This document shows, one piece after another, positions 1-11,172 of a stretch of DNA of 64,000 nt. The DNA comes from Oncomelania hupensis. Its lineage: Eukaryota; Mollusca; Gastropoda; Littorinimorpha; Pomatiopsidae. Both the position numbers and the translations under genes were made by a program. Position 1 is the first letter of the stretch; each line of letters starts with the position of its first letter. Under the pieces are notes generated by a model. The model saw only the letters and a list, made by a program, of their open reading frames with translations. It searched no databases and had not been told where the DNA came from. The stretch is from the NCBI GenBank assembly GCA_036898135.1, contig CM072511.1, positions 37,389,330-37,453,329 of the forward strand, given 5' to 3'.

Positions 1-1844
1 AAAAATGTGGTCCTTATTTTTCGTTCTCAGAAGACTGAAAGGTTATTGGGAGCCTTTACATCCTTTAAAAAAAGAATTAATGTCAAAAACTAATTTTAAA
101 AACTTTATCAATAGTAAAATCTTAAAGCTACATTGTTGGTTTTTTTCAAATTCAAATTATTTTTGCTTAATTTTACTTCGGACTTTCAGTACTGAATGAG
201 CAATATTCAAAAATCATTTTTAGAACATTCGTTTGTATACAGAATGAGCCTTTTGTGTTGTAAAAGTAATCGCATCTCCATTAGCTTTGAATGTTTACCC
301 ATACGATCAAGACCTTTTGAAACTACCAATATCACCATCAGTCCTCTCACCGGTGTATACATGTACACTCGAACGAGAGTATGTACAAATTTGCATGGAT
401 ATTGTCTATACAGGAATGTAATAGATTAAGAGTTGTACTGGGTGAACTCAAAGGACTGAATGAATTCTTTCTGAGGTAAAATGAGAACATGTTTTATTGT
501 ATGCATATAACGTCATTCTATTAACAAATTTGTATAGACAATTATTATCCATTGCACTAAAACGTCATACATTAGGTCGTTGCGTTGCACTAGCTCAACC
601 TTTAAAGTTGATCGAATGATTGTGAGAAAAAAATTATTTGTTCTTATAATGTCTGTCAGTTCTTCTCTTTTTTTTTCTTCGGAGGCAGTGTCTTATTAGG
701 GTTAACGGCTTTAACATTGACAAACCTCCAAAAAACATCGTAATATTTTAAAAAAAAAAAAAAGAACAAAAAAAACCAAAAAAAACCCACGATTATTGAT
801 GAATTATTTTCATTTTCACAATGCCTCTGTCTCTGTCACTGTCTCGGTTAAAAGATTCTTAACTAAGAACATTTGTTAGCCGAAAGGCGGAAATAACACC
901 AACATCCTTAAAACCTTCAAAAACATACAAAAATATTGTTCTATGCTCCTATAGCGGCATAAGTTTCTGCACTATTGATGGCACTTTCTATCGTTTCTTA
1001 CATTACACACATGCACTAAGTAAACCCGCTTGGAGGTAATTAGTACGTGAAAGACGCTAAAAGCCATGCTGCCCATGCAGAATACGAGGGATGCTGGCGA
1101 AATATTTGAAAAAGACAAAGAAGGGCTGAATATCATGGAGAGTTTGGGCAAGCGATGAATGCCCCATTTTTGACAACCAAAATCGGCGAATAATAGAGGG
1201 TCGTTCGTACCATTTGATCAAATCAGGGACATGGGGGCAGTTGGTTTGACAGAAGACTATAAAGGGAAATGTCTTCGAGATGTCTGGAATTACCATTACA
1301 TCAAAGTTAAGAGAAAAAAAAAACACAAAACAAACAACATGTTCTAGCAAAAGCTAAGATTCACAGGACCTGGCATGAAAGGAAGAGAAATCGAAAAGGA
1401 ATAAACAGAAGGAAAAAATAATAATAACAGTATCAAGCCTTCGAAAATGGTTGATATGCAAACTTCTACTATTATCGGACTCGTTGGAAAAACCAAAGCA
1501 ACACAAATAATTAAGGATTGATCAATAGAACTTCGTAACAGATTGAATAAAATCAAGACAGAAAATATTATTAAAGGTCAACCACAGTGCTCGGTCAAAA
1601 AGTTTCTGCTGAAAGAACTTTACTAAATAATACCAGATGCAAAAAATTCGGTATGCAAAGCTCTACCGTTTAATAGATATCGATCACTGAAAGTGGGATT
1701 TCCTACCTGTAATTAAGGGTAAGGGAAGTAATAATCTAAAACGCAGCTATCGCTGATCTCCCCTCGCAGTGACGTCAGCAGCTGCATACAATCGCCGACT
1801 GCGAAGAAGTTACAAGCGAGACAAGCAGTGTTTCTTCACTCGAT
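1..1844. other. Intergenic DNA, no recognised gene
   Basis: AT-rich DNA with poly-A and poly-T runs. Short open frames at 5-429 and on the minus strand at 1057-1556 have no family features I recognise. The plus-strand translation over 1060-1700 is interrupted by several stops; it could be a decayed mobile element, but I cannot name one. Confidence 0.5.
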
Positions 1845-1854
1845 TCTTTACTCG

Positions 1855-2055
1855 TTGTTGTTGTTGTTTGTAGATTATAGTAACACGACACTTTCGCATA
1901 TAGGTGACTACTGGACCGATTTATACTGACACCAGCGGGCCGGTTGTTGATAAAGGGGAAAATAATATGATCACACGTTGACCAATCCAGGATTCGAACC
2001 AGCGACCTTTCGGTTACTAGCAAGATGCTCTTACCAACTGAGCTACCCGGCCCCG
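1855..2055 (-). mobile_element. tRNA-derived SINE, apparently full length
   Basis: On the minus strand the unit opens with a tRNA-like head: an A-box-like TAGCTCAGTTGG near 2043 and a B-box-like GGTTCGAATCC near 1995. The loop CTAGTAA would place anticodon AGT (Thr), though the anticodon and T stems pair poorly. The body runs left to a short (AAC)n-type tail at about 1855-1868. The 9-bp sequence CTTTACTCG lies immediately outside both ends (1846-1854 and 2056-2064), which is what a target-site duplication from LINE-assisted insertion looks like. A functional tRNA gene is unlikely because the stems are imperfect and a SINE body follows. Confidence 0.75.
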
Positions 2056-2089
2056 CTTTACTCGATCTGTCGTGTTCCAATTATACGAG

Positions 2090-2603
2090 CTAGACCAGTG
2101 AATACATACCCTCTTGCGTTCTCTTTTTCTGAAAAGCTCCTCTGACTTTCCTGACGCCCGCCAAACTGATAGCAGACGATGGATGTGTAGTAGCCACTGT
2201 GACTGTAGAAGTTGAAGCAGTACTAGTAGGCCTACTAATAGTAACTTGGATAACTGTTGCTGTTGTTGAGGTGCTTGCTGCAATGGCACGCGGACTTCGG
2301 ATCGTTGGAACAGAGCCAGGCTTTAATGTCTGTATTGTTTTCATCCCAAAGCTTCGCATTAAACTTAAAGTGGAACTTGGGGGGGTAGCAGTCTTCAACG
2401 AAGTGTTTTGCGCAAATTGCTAACGACGCAGTTGGTGTCCCGTACTTGGGACCGAAGTTTACACGCTTTTCCTGCACGAATCTCACCCACTTATTTCGCA
2501 CTTCTTCGTTTTTTGGAAACCTTTGCAATGTTAACCCATCCGCTTGTTTGTTTGTACAACCTCCAACGGCACAATATAGGCCGCTGCTCTTCGTTTTCCT
2601 GCG
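2090..2603 (-). pseudogene. THAP-domain protein segment with a 1-nt frame break
   Basis: On the minus strand the frame from about 2603 encodes a C2CH THAP zinc finger. It has a C-x4-C pair (CAVGGC, 2573-2556), the RFPKNEEVRNKWVRFV block that in THAP domains holds the FPk and W positions, and a distal C-x2-H (ICAKHFVEDCY). THAP domains bind DNA, and occur in host transcription factors and in P-element-like transposases. The expected post-domain segment (SFGMKTIQTLKPGSVPTI) lies in the next frame, so the frame changes near a run of seven G at 2379-2385. A Ser/Thr-rich tail follows to the stop at 2090. No in-frame start Met precedes the first cysteine, since a TAA lies just upstream, so an upstream exon with a splice acceptor, or decay, is needed. 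It could be a live gene with a homopolymer sequencing error. Confidence 0.75.
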
Positions 2604-3430
2604 TTTTGGTAGAGAATGGGCACTTTCTTACTCCATATTGTCTGCAGCAGTTGACGTCACGAGCCATGTGGTCACGTGAGCGGGCTTTTCGAAGGTGCAA
2701 AATTTTATTCGAAGTAGATTTTATTCAATATTAAAAAAAGGCTGTATTTTTCGGAAAAAAGTTGTTCGGCATGTGACTTCTTTTATTATGTAGATATTTT
2801 GTGCTCAGTTTTATTTTTCAATGATGTTGACCTTTAAGGAAACGAATGGATTAAAACAATGAAAACATAGAAGAAATTATATTAGTGAAATCTACATACA
2901 AAATGCCTGCTGCAGTAATTCATTCATTCATTCATTCATTCATTACTTCTCCAGTGGCTTCCTCCTAACAGGCCCTAGTGGATTTTAAGTCTTTTATCCG
3001 AAATGTAAGTAACAAATAATAATTATTACACGCTTCTTGAATAAGAAATAAAAATACTTACAATGTGTGTAAACTTGCGAATCCCGTGAAGTCGTTCCGC
3101 CGTATTATTGTCAAATTATTCCCTTGTAAATCCCTGCAACAACGAAAACAGAGAAGAGAACATTAATTACAATAATGGAAAAAAAATATATAGCAAAGAT
3201 TATATAATCTTTATTTTAACGAACAAACAAAATATTATGCAGGATTATACTGACTGAAGTGAACATGAAATCTAAATACACGACCAAAAAACAAACAACA
3301 TAAAACATATAAGTGACGATTCGAAAACACACTTTAACAATCGGAAAAAAAAATACTATGTAGAATAACGTTGAATGAAAACCATACAAACATAAATTAT
3401 GTGCTTTATTCCAATGTAAACTTTCCTCAA
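2604..3430. other. Intergenic DNA with a short (CATT)n repeat
   Basis: No gene seen. A short (ATTC)n tract lies at about 2917-2945. The rest is AT-rich unique-looking sequence. Confidence 0.5.
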
Positions 3431-3656
<226 letters not shown>

Positions 3657-4110
3657 CTAAGATTTGAAGGTAAATATATAGAATTTAAAAAACAAATCTC
3701 TGAACTACAATTTGCTAGCATTAAATAGGCTATTTATAGCCTTAGCAAAAGACATCCTACATCGGAAATACACGTAAAGAGGAGAAGGAATCTGCTTTTT
3801 TTTTCTCTCTCCCCTCTCTCTGTATCTGTTGGCAACTAGAGAAAGCATAAGAAACTGCTTTATTCCTCCTACTCATAACAATGTTTGGCTTGTGTGCTTG
3901 GTTACTTCCCCTTGTTTTCATTTCCTAGAGCCTCTCCGGCACCATGCGGAGATCTGATATTTTAGAAAGTAGGTAAAGATGATAAATGTGTGTCTGGAAG
4001 GGTGTAGGCATAATATAATGAAAGGACTGCGGTTTGCGAATTTCCGGTTTATTAAAAAAAACACTTTAATAGGTGCTTAGTAATATTACATCATTGTGCG
4101 CGTTGTGTTT

Positions 4111-4191
<81 letters not shown>
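4111..4191. repeat. (CT)n microsatellite
   Basis: An uninterrupted CT run of about 70 bp, with one TTT interruption near the right end. The surroundings (3660-4496) hold no recognised gene. Confidence 0.95.
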
Positions 4192-4496
4192 GTTGTGGGT
4201 GTGTGTGTTTTCCCTTTAGCCGGTACGGGTGTTTTCGTAACCTAAACTTTAGATCTGAGATCTAATGTCTCTTGTTCTGAAAGAGTTGCTGATTGTTCAT
4301 TTCAGAGACAACACGTAAATGTACGCCCTAGTGTAATCGCATCCATCTACCTACTTTTTTTTTCCTTTCATAAAAGAATGGATCTAAAAATGATGGATTC
4401 CGACTGCTCCAGCGTTGAACCGTGATTGCATGTTTACAAAATGATAAGCAAAACGTTGAGAGAGGTAAGCAAGGTGGATCGAAGAAGCAACGTTAT

Positions 4497-4548
4497 ACTT
4501 CTTCTTCTTCTTCTTCTTTTTCTTCTTCTTCTTCTTCTCTTCCTCCTC

Positions 4549-4624
<76 letters not shown>

Positions 4625-4708
4625 TCTCCTAAGAGTCTTCTTCTTCTTCTTCTTCTTCTTCTTCTTCTTTTTCTTCTTCTTCTTCTTCTTCTTCTTCTTC
4701 TTCTTCTT

Positions 4709-4739
<31 letters not shown>

Positions 4740-4778
4740 TTATTATTATTATTATTATTATTATTGGTGGTGGTGGAG

Positions 4779-4841
<63 letters not shown>

Positions 4842-4912
4842 GGTGGTGGTGGTGGTGGTGGAGGTTGCGGTGGGGGTATTGTTGCTATTGTTGTTGTTGT
4901 TGTTGTTGTTGT

Positions 4913-4980
<68 letters not shown>

Positions 4981-5104
4981 AGATTAAGAAAAAAAAGAAC
5001 GAAAGACAGAAAAAAAAGAAGAAGAAGAAGAAGAAGAAGAAGAAGAAGAAGAAGAAGAAGAAGAAGAAGAAGAAGAAGAAGAAGAAAGGAAGGAAGGAAA
5101 GGAA
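4497..5104. repeat. Compound microsatellite of many motifs in series
   Basis: In order: (CTT)n, (CT)n, (CTT)n, (ATT)n, (TGG)n, (ATT)n, (TGG)n, (GTT)n, (AGT)n and (GAA)n. Each block is roughly 15-110 bp long. Long open frames on both strands through this block are homopolymeric translations and are not genes. Confidence 0.97.
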
Positions 5105-5637
5105 ATGTATTGTGAAAGTAAAACATCAATCAAATGTCATAATAACCTCTGACTTTACATTAAAATAATAACTAACAGCAAATTATCCTGCGGAAGAGAA
5201 CAAGAATATAGAGAGCAAAAACAAAAAGAATACCTCAATACAGCTAGTAAACAGCTAGAACCTCAATTTATCAACAACAACACAATCTAACGTAAAATAC
5301 GTTACAACAACCAAAACAATACTGAAAGCTCTGAAAGTTTCAATATTTAAAAAAAACCATGAATGAAATTTAAAAAATGAAATCAGATCAAATGATGATA
5401 TAATTTTTAAAAAAAAAGAAAAGAAAATAAATTAAATTAATTTTGGAAATTAACAGCATAATTTAAGGATAAAAATAAGTAAGCCTTTAAAACATTGTGT
5501 TAAGTCTTAACGCCAATAATATGTATAAAATACAAGATACAAGATGATTTTTTGCCCAACTACACACAAGGTTATCTTGCTGGTTATTGCGGGTGTGTTC
5601 GTTGTGTGTTTTTTTAACCCTATTTTAATATTTATCA
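5105..5637. other. AT-rich intergenic DNA
   Basis: No gene or named repeat recognised. Several A-runs are present. Confidence 0.5.
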
Positions 5638-5754
5638 TGACACTGGGCGAAGCCATGAGGTTTGCTGAGGACAGAGAAAGATGGAGTACGCTGGTTAAAC
5701 GATCCTATGTGGTGGCCCAACGACTTCCGAATTACGGGATAGGATAGGATAGGA
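5638..5754 (+). mobile_element. RTE-like LINE, 3' end fragment
   Basis: The plus frame reads TLGEAMRFAEDRERWSTLVK, which matches the C-terminal end of the longer copy at 11173-11820. It ends with a (GGATA)n tail at about 5738-5753. It is a severely 5'-truncated copy. A second retroposon end (5771-5820) begins just after the tail. Confidence 0.8.
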
Positions 5755-5770
5755 ATATCTGTTTATTTAT

Positions 5771-5819
5771 GCGCCTTGAATCACTGTTTTATTGTGTGAG
5801 ATATGTGCGCTATATAAAT

Positions 5820-5820
<1 letters not shown>
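5771..5820 (+). mobile_element. SINE or CR1/L2-like 3' end (GCGCTATATAAAT)
   Basis: The sequence from GCGCCTTGAATC to GTGCGCTATATAAATC matches the 3' ends seen at 9490-9545, 30450-30480 (reverse), 41393-41445 and 45372-45390. The trinucleotide tract at 5821 starts exactly where this tail ends. Confidence 0.6.
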
Positions 5821-5882
<62 letters not shown>

Positions 5883-5884
5883 AC

Positions 5885-5939
<55 letters not shown>

Positions 5940-5961
5940 TTAATATTAATATTAATATTAA

Positions 5962-6045
<84 letters not shown>
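5821..6045. repeat. (CTA)n-(AAT)n-(ATT)n compound microsatellite
   Basis: (CTA)n at 5821-5880, (AAT)n at 5884-5936, a short AATATT zone, then (ATT)n to 6045. The AAT and ATT arms are reverse complements, so the block can fold on itself. Confidence 0.95.
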
Positions 6046-6260
6046 CTTCCTGCAAAAAATGGATTCTTCTATTGAAGTGAAGTAAAATTTGAGTCTTGAA
6101 GTATACGGAAAAATCTTAAAGCAAATTCAGAACGTTCTAAGAGCATACGTGGGTGTGTTAAGGAATTTTAACAAAATGCTCTGCACCCCCCTCTTTCCAA
6201 TCCCTTAAAATAAAGAGGTCGAGCTTTCTTCCCCTTAAAATAAAAATCCAGTCCTCCTTT

Positions 6261-6492
6261 GAATGAACATTGAGGTTTAACGTATACACCCACCATTGGC
6301 GATATGGCAGACGGGGATAACCATCCCAGGGAAAGAAGGGTAGGGACCTGAATCAACACTGAACCACCAAAGCAATCATACTGCTAAAGTGGACAGTGAA
6401 AATGGCCACATTTTATATCGCCCACCACGGGATTCGAACCTGGGTCATCGGTGTGCCAGGCGAACGCTCTACCAATTGAGCTACGGCGGTGG
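6261..6492 (-). mobile_element. tRNA-derived SINE, full length with 10-bp TSD
   Basis: On the minus strand it starts CCCACCGCCGTAGCTCAATT at 6492. An A box (TAGCTCAATTGG) and a B box (GGTTCGAATCC) are spaced as in a tRNA, so this is a type-2 RNA polymerase III promoter. A unique body follows, ending GTTCATTC at 6261. The 10-bp sequence GTCCTCCTTT flanks both ends (6251-6260 and 6493-6502). The copy at 21141-21319 shares the body and tail, showing it is a dispersed family. It encodes no protein and presumably moved with a partner LINE. It is not a functional tRNA gene. Confidence 0.88.
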
Positions 6493-6671
6493 GTCCTCCT
6501 TTTAAAGATGCGCTATAAGAGAAGAAAGTAGGTGTAACGCAATAAAACTAAAAAGAGTAACTCTGCCTTCCGGGCGCATTATGCAATTTTTCTGGGGTCA
6601 TTGCAAAAATGTCACCTGAAGTCTGGCTGCCTGGAATTCGCTGTGCTTGCGATTTCTATAGCCATGATAAG

Positions 6672-6795
6672 ATTTCACGAAGAAGAAGAGGAAGAAGGAG
6701 GAGGAGGAGGAGAAGAAGAAGAAGAAGAAGAAGAAGAAGAAGAAGAAGAAGAAGAAGAAGAAGAAGAAGGAGGAGGAGGAGGAGGAGGAGAAGAA

Positions 6796-6830
<35 letters not shown>

Positions 6831-6960
6831 AGAAGAAGAAGAAGAAGAAGAAGAAGAAGAAGAAGAAGAAGAAGAAGAAGAAGAAGAAGAAGAAGAAAAA
6901 GAAGAAGATGATGAAGAAGAAGAAGAAGGAAGGAAGGAAGGAAGGGAAATAGGAGTAAAA
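6672..6960. repeat. (GAA)n/(GGA)n purine tract
   Basis: Alternating GAA and GGA blocks, with all purines on the plus strand except an ATGATG near 6907. It gives spurious Glu, Arg and Lys frames on plus, and Ser, Phe and Leu frames on minus. Confidence 0.95.
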
Positions 6961-7578
6961 AGGAAAAGGGGGATAAGAAAGTCGAAGAAGCTGATGATAA
7001 AAAAGACTGATACGAGACGGGGGGAAGCTGAGCTGAATACAAACATAAAGAATACACATAAGGAAGAGATGAGCGGGGATGGGGAGTGAGAGGAGGAGGG
7101 GGGAAGGAAGAGGGAAAGAGAATGCCGTTTGCGCGACTTATGAAAACGAAGACGTTTTGAGAAAATTCCAATACGAAAGGAGGCATTTCTGACAAAAGGC
7201 TGGTAAAATACAAGTACACTATAATGTACTCAACATTACGAATATTTTAACAACAAACAAGAAACTACAACAGCAACTTAAAATAATAAAGTGACCATTA
7301 AGACTCCTATAGCTTTTTTTTTTTTAAGAAGATAAAAGGCTATTACTTCCCCATATTTGTGAAAGTCAGTCCCCGACTCAGTACCGAAGCCATGGCTAAT
7401 CCGTTTTACATTTATACTTATACATTCTATAATTATCTTGTACTAACTCTTTACCTGATCCTACGCAATTCTAGTGCAATCGAAGTTCCTACGTCCCATA
7501 ATTTAAACGCTGGAATTCTAATTGTCCCTCTTTATTGACAATGCGCTTATAAACCTGCAACACCTAGCACAGCATGCA
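6961..7578. other. Intergenic DNA, no gene recognised
   Basis: G-rich purine-biased sequence to about 7130, then AT-rich sequence. No support for a gene. Confidence 0.5.
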
Positions 7579-7895
7579 CTACGCGATGTTGAAGTTTTCA
7601 CGAGAACGAAACTCTCTAAACATCACGCACGATTGAAAAATACGACGACAGTTTCAAGAGACCGTGGTGCATGTCATTGTAAAAACTATTCGAAATATTG
7701 AGCTACGCAATGTTACAGCTTTTAATGAGAACGCGACATCTTAAAAGATCACGCACGAGTGAAACATACGACGACATTTTAAATTGGCGCTGGGCATATG
7801 TTGTAGAAATATTCCAAACATTGCACGCACGAGTCATCGTACTCCACACAGTTCAAAGCTGCGGGATGCACGCATTGTAAAACTATTCAAAACAT
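7579..7895. repeat. Diverged tandem repeat, period about 123 bp
   Basis: The unit starting ACTACGCGATGTT at 7579 recurs as GCTACGCAATGTT at 7702. Shared internal landmarks are GAGAACG, ATCACGCACGA and TACGACGACA. A third partial unit from about 7823 keeps CACGCACGAGT and ends TGTAAAACTATTCAAAACAT, like the end of unit one. Units differ by substitutions and small indels, so this is an old array and not a minisatellite of identical units. Confidence 0.75.
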
Positions 7896-7950
7896 CGGCG
7901 AACGGCCTACTAGTTTCTTTCAATCTGAAACTGTAACACCTTCTCGAATG

Positions 7951-7953
7951 ATG

Positions 7954-8041
<88 letters not shown>
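7951..8041. repeat. (AAT)n microsatellite
   Basis: A nearly pure AAT run of about 90 bp. The DNA from 8042 to 8556 holds no recognised gene. Confidence 0.95.
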
Positions 8042-8044
<3 letters not shown>

Positions 8045-8556
8045 CTTGGTTTCGATGCAGACTCGTATAGTTCAGCAAACTATGGATATATATGTACATG
8101 TAAATTTCAAAATCTAGTTCCTTGAGAAACTCTTTTAATATGGAACGTGAGTTATAATAAAATATTATTAGACCATTAACGCGATGACTGTCCAAATAAT
8201 TATTTTAACGCATTAACGAATACGATTTAAATACTTTTTTTTTAATATACGGTAAACCGAATGGCAGTTTGCGCAAAAGCGACACTTAAGAACACCTAAA
8301 TCGGCGTTGGCATGTTATGGCGACCACCTCCCAAGTTTGTGGTGTCACAGTCGCTCCAATTGCCACCCTGCAGACTCCACCCTGAAAAACCACCCCCATA
8401 GAGACAAACTAAACGTCCAATTTAGTCCCGAAAGCAACCCGAAATATCTCCGTGTTGACCCCTTTTCGGTTAATATATTATCATCCTTGCCAGTTTGTTT
8501 TAAACAAGAGGTACACCTGGTTGTGCTGGATTAGTTATGGGCTGGGGTAGGGAGGG

Positions 8557-8559
8557 AGA

Positions 8560-8614
<55 letters not shown>

Positions 8615-8618
8615 GGGG
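8557..8618. repeat. (AG)n microsatellite
   Basis: AG repeats with a few G-rich interruptions, about 60 bp. Confidence 0.9.
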
Positions 8619-8909
8619 GAGAAGAAACTTGGTGTTTTTAGATGTCTGAATAAGGCGGTGAAATTTTAAAATTATTTTAAAAAAAAAATATAGGCCAACG
8701 AGAATACTGAGGCTTGCCGAGAACCTCTGAGAAGTAAAGGCAAACGTTAGTCTCAGCTACGCAGTGTGAGAAAGTGACAGTAAGATGCACCTAGTGACCC
8801 TATAGCTGACAATGAATTCAATTTTGCCCTTTTTGATGAGCAGAAGCTGAATTACATCTTCCGCGCTTTCCTTGATAAAGCCATCCGAGTTTCACCCAAG
8901 GGGCAATTT

Positions 8910-8937
8910 GTCCCCTATACGCACTGTGTCTGGGGAC
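8910..8937. repeat. Short hairpin repeat, GTCCCC...GGGGAC
   Basis: GTCCCC at 8910-8915 and GGGGAC at 8932-8937 enclose TATACGCACTGTGTCT. The same interior appears with small changes at 18046-18075, and in reverse orientation at 63369-63400. See the findings on this family. Confidence 0.7.
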
Positions 8938-9229
8938 GTTAATCTATCCACCTAACCTAACCTAACCCGAGGGGGTAGACAGGCATTGTTTCTAAATCCA
9001 AATCCAAAAAGCGAAACGGAGGTTTATTAAATCATTAACTAATTAGGCTGGTAGGAGCATAGAGAAGACGCGTGTGCCCCACGTATCCAAATGATAATAA
9101 GAATCAGAAGGTAATATAAATAGATCTAATTAGAGCCGAAGGATAATCAACCAAAACTACGTTGGAAGTAAAGTACGTGGGTTATGTATATCCGGAGAGT
9201 TATGTTATACCTGCAGGGTTATGTTATTC
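8938..9229. other. Intergenic DNA with a short CCTAA run
   Basis: Contains three to four CCTAA units at about 8951-8969. No gene recognised. Confidence 0.4.
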
Positions 9230-9548
9230 CTCGGATATGTAAAAGAGTTATGTGATCCTTCGGATAAGAGTATAAACAGGTCTAATCAGTGCACGCACGC
9301 ACGCATTCCATCACATGGTCTTTCGAGATCCTGACGCTCATGTCCTAGACGGGTGAGTGCCGGCTACACAAATACACCCAGCACGCACTAGGTCCCTTCT
9401 CCCCATCCCCGGTCTCCCAGGATTGTGCTCAGTGGTCTGGGCGTCAGACTATGCGCCCAAAGGTTGCAAGTGGGCGTCTGGAGTTAGATCCTGTATTGGC
9501 CAGCTCCTTGAGCAGCTCTCGAGCTGGATAAGCGCTAGATAAGAACAA
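9230..9548 (+). mobile_element. SINE-like family ending GCGCTA(TATAA)
   Basis: Shares ordered landmarks with copies at 12009-12240, 32203-32480 and, in reverse, 30450-30690: GATAAGAGTATAAACAGGTC, CTGACGCTCATGTCCTAGACG, GAGTGCCGG, CCCAGGATTGTGCTCAG, GCGTCAGACTATGCGCCCAAA, GAGTTAGATCCTGTAT, then a GAGCAGCTC...AAGCGCTA end. The (AAAT)n run at 9549 follows directly. A 61-codon open frame here is part of the repeat. It could be the 3' end of a LINE and not an independent SINE. Confidence 0.7.
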
Positions 9549-9553
9549 TAAAA

Positions 9554-9600
<47 letters not shown>

Positions 9601-9602
9601 AT
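9549..9602. repeat. (AAAT)n microsatellite
   Basis: About 13 AAAT units that continue the tail of the preceding SINE-like element. Confidence 0.95.
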
Positions 9603-10536
9603 ACAGGATCCAAATCTCAATTAGAAACGGAAAGTCAATTACTTAGATCCAACTATGGAGGGAAAAAAAGATGGGGTTGGTGTGTCTGTCGAGGTTGTGG
9701 CGTGTGTCTGGGAGAGAAGGAAGACCTAGGAGAGTGACGGCGGAGGGTCCAGGGATTGTGCGAAGGGGTAGAGGTGGAGGCTTTCATAATTATGTTGACT
9801 TGCATAATCCAACGACTCCTCTCCAGTTAGCGGGAGAGTGCTAAAAAGTAGAAGTGGTCTGTAATGGAGTTTGTCCGGGCGAGGGGGCAAATATGTTTAA
9901 TAGTTTCGTAGAGTACAATCAAACACAGTGAAGAGTGTCATGAAACCGCCACGCTGCTTTATTAGATTATACGCACTTCACTCCTATGCCGCGCATTGAA
10001 AAGCCTAGAACGATCAAATGGTTTAAAGAGTGAAAGAATGAGGGGGAAAAGAGATGAGAGAGAGATATAAAAAATAGAGGAGGAACGGGGGGAAGAAGAA
10101 GAGAAAGAAAGAATGAATGAATTAAAATTGTATTAAAGAAGAAAGGAGGAAAAAAGATAGCGCTTGAATGAACATTTATTAGGCGAATGAATGTTTCCAC
10201 ACGAAAAGCATGATCAATCCGCTGAGAGAGAGGGAGATGGAGGGAGAGACAGACAGACAAAGAGACAGACATGCATGAAATTGTACTCTGTATTTAACCT
10301 CAGATATATTAATTTTATCGCTGCATTATATTTTGCCTGCATAGTTGTGGTTGGGAACTGTATTGCACGTCGCGTTAAACATGGTGAATGGTAAAATTAT
10401 ACTGAACGTCCGCATAGCACTTATCTAATGTACTGATTAAACCATTGAAGCTTTGGATATTCCGAGGTTAAAGGGCGTTGTGGACTTATGAACGCAGAGA
10501 AATGCTGGTTATTGCAACAGCGCGTAGGTGACAAAG
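9603..10536. other. Intergenic DNA
   Basis: Purine-biased stretches at 10027-10165 and 10225-10270. The open frames found here are low complexity or unrecognised. Confidence 0.5.
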
Positions 10537-10740
<204 letters not shown>

Positions 10741-11172
10741 ACTGAATGAACTGAAGCTGGAAACTTCGATGGTCGGGCGGGTTCCAGGGATGAGGGAAGG
10801 CAGCATTCATGTAGAATTTTATCTTTGACTTTGGATTTTGAACACGTGACATCACTCCACGCTAACTAGAAAAGGTGGAGAACGGTGAAAGACAAACGAC
10901 TTTGAAGTTGTATCGCCTGAAGAATGTGAAACTACCACAACACAAGCCCAAACCATGCGCTGTACTGCTTTTGCAATACGTTGAATAGTGAAATTAAGGT
11001 CTTAACTGTTTAAAGATGTTAGTTGTTTACCTCCTTCATAAGAGTGCATAGAGAAACGCAAGACGTTTTACACTCGAAGAATTAGTAAGAAAACAAAAAC
11101 TATAAATGTTGACTCTTTTAAACATTAACTATAAGTTTTTGTTAGATAATTATGCTGTAATATGAATATTTA
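10741..11172. other. AT-rich intergenic DNA
   Basis: No gene or named repeat recognised. Confidence 0.5.

Noticed and set aside
1980..2055. Functional tRNA-Thr gene
   Set aside because: A and B boxes are present but the anticodon, T and acceptor stems pair poorly, and the unit continues as a SINE with a target duplication.
4422..5168. 248-codon plus-strand frame and its minus-strand counterpart
   Set aside because: Translation of a compound microsatellite: runs of Ser, Leu, Phe, Ile, Val and Lys only.
6601..7219. Glu-, Arg- or Leu-rich frames of 100-187 codons
   Set aside because: GAA/GGA repeat artefacts on all frames.
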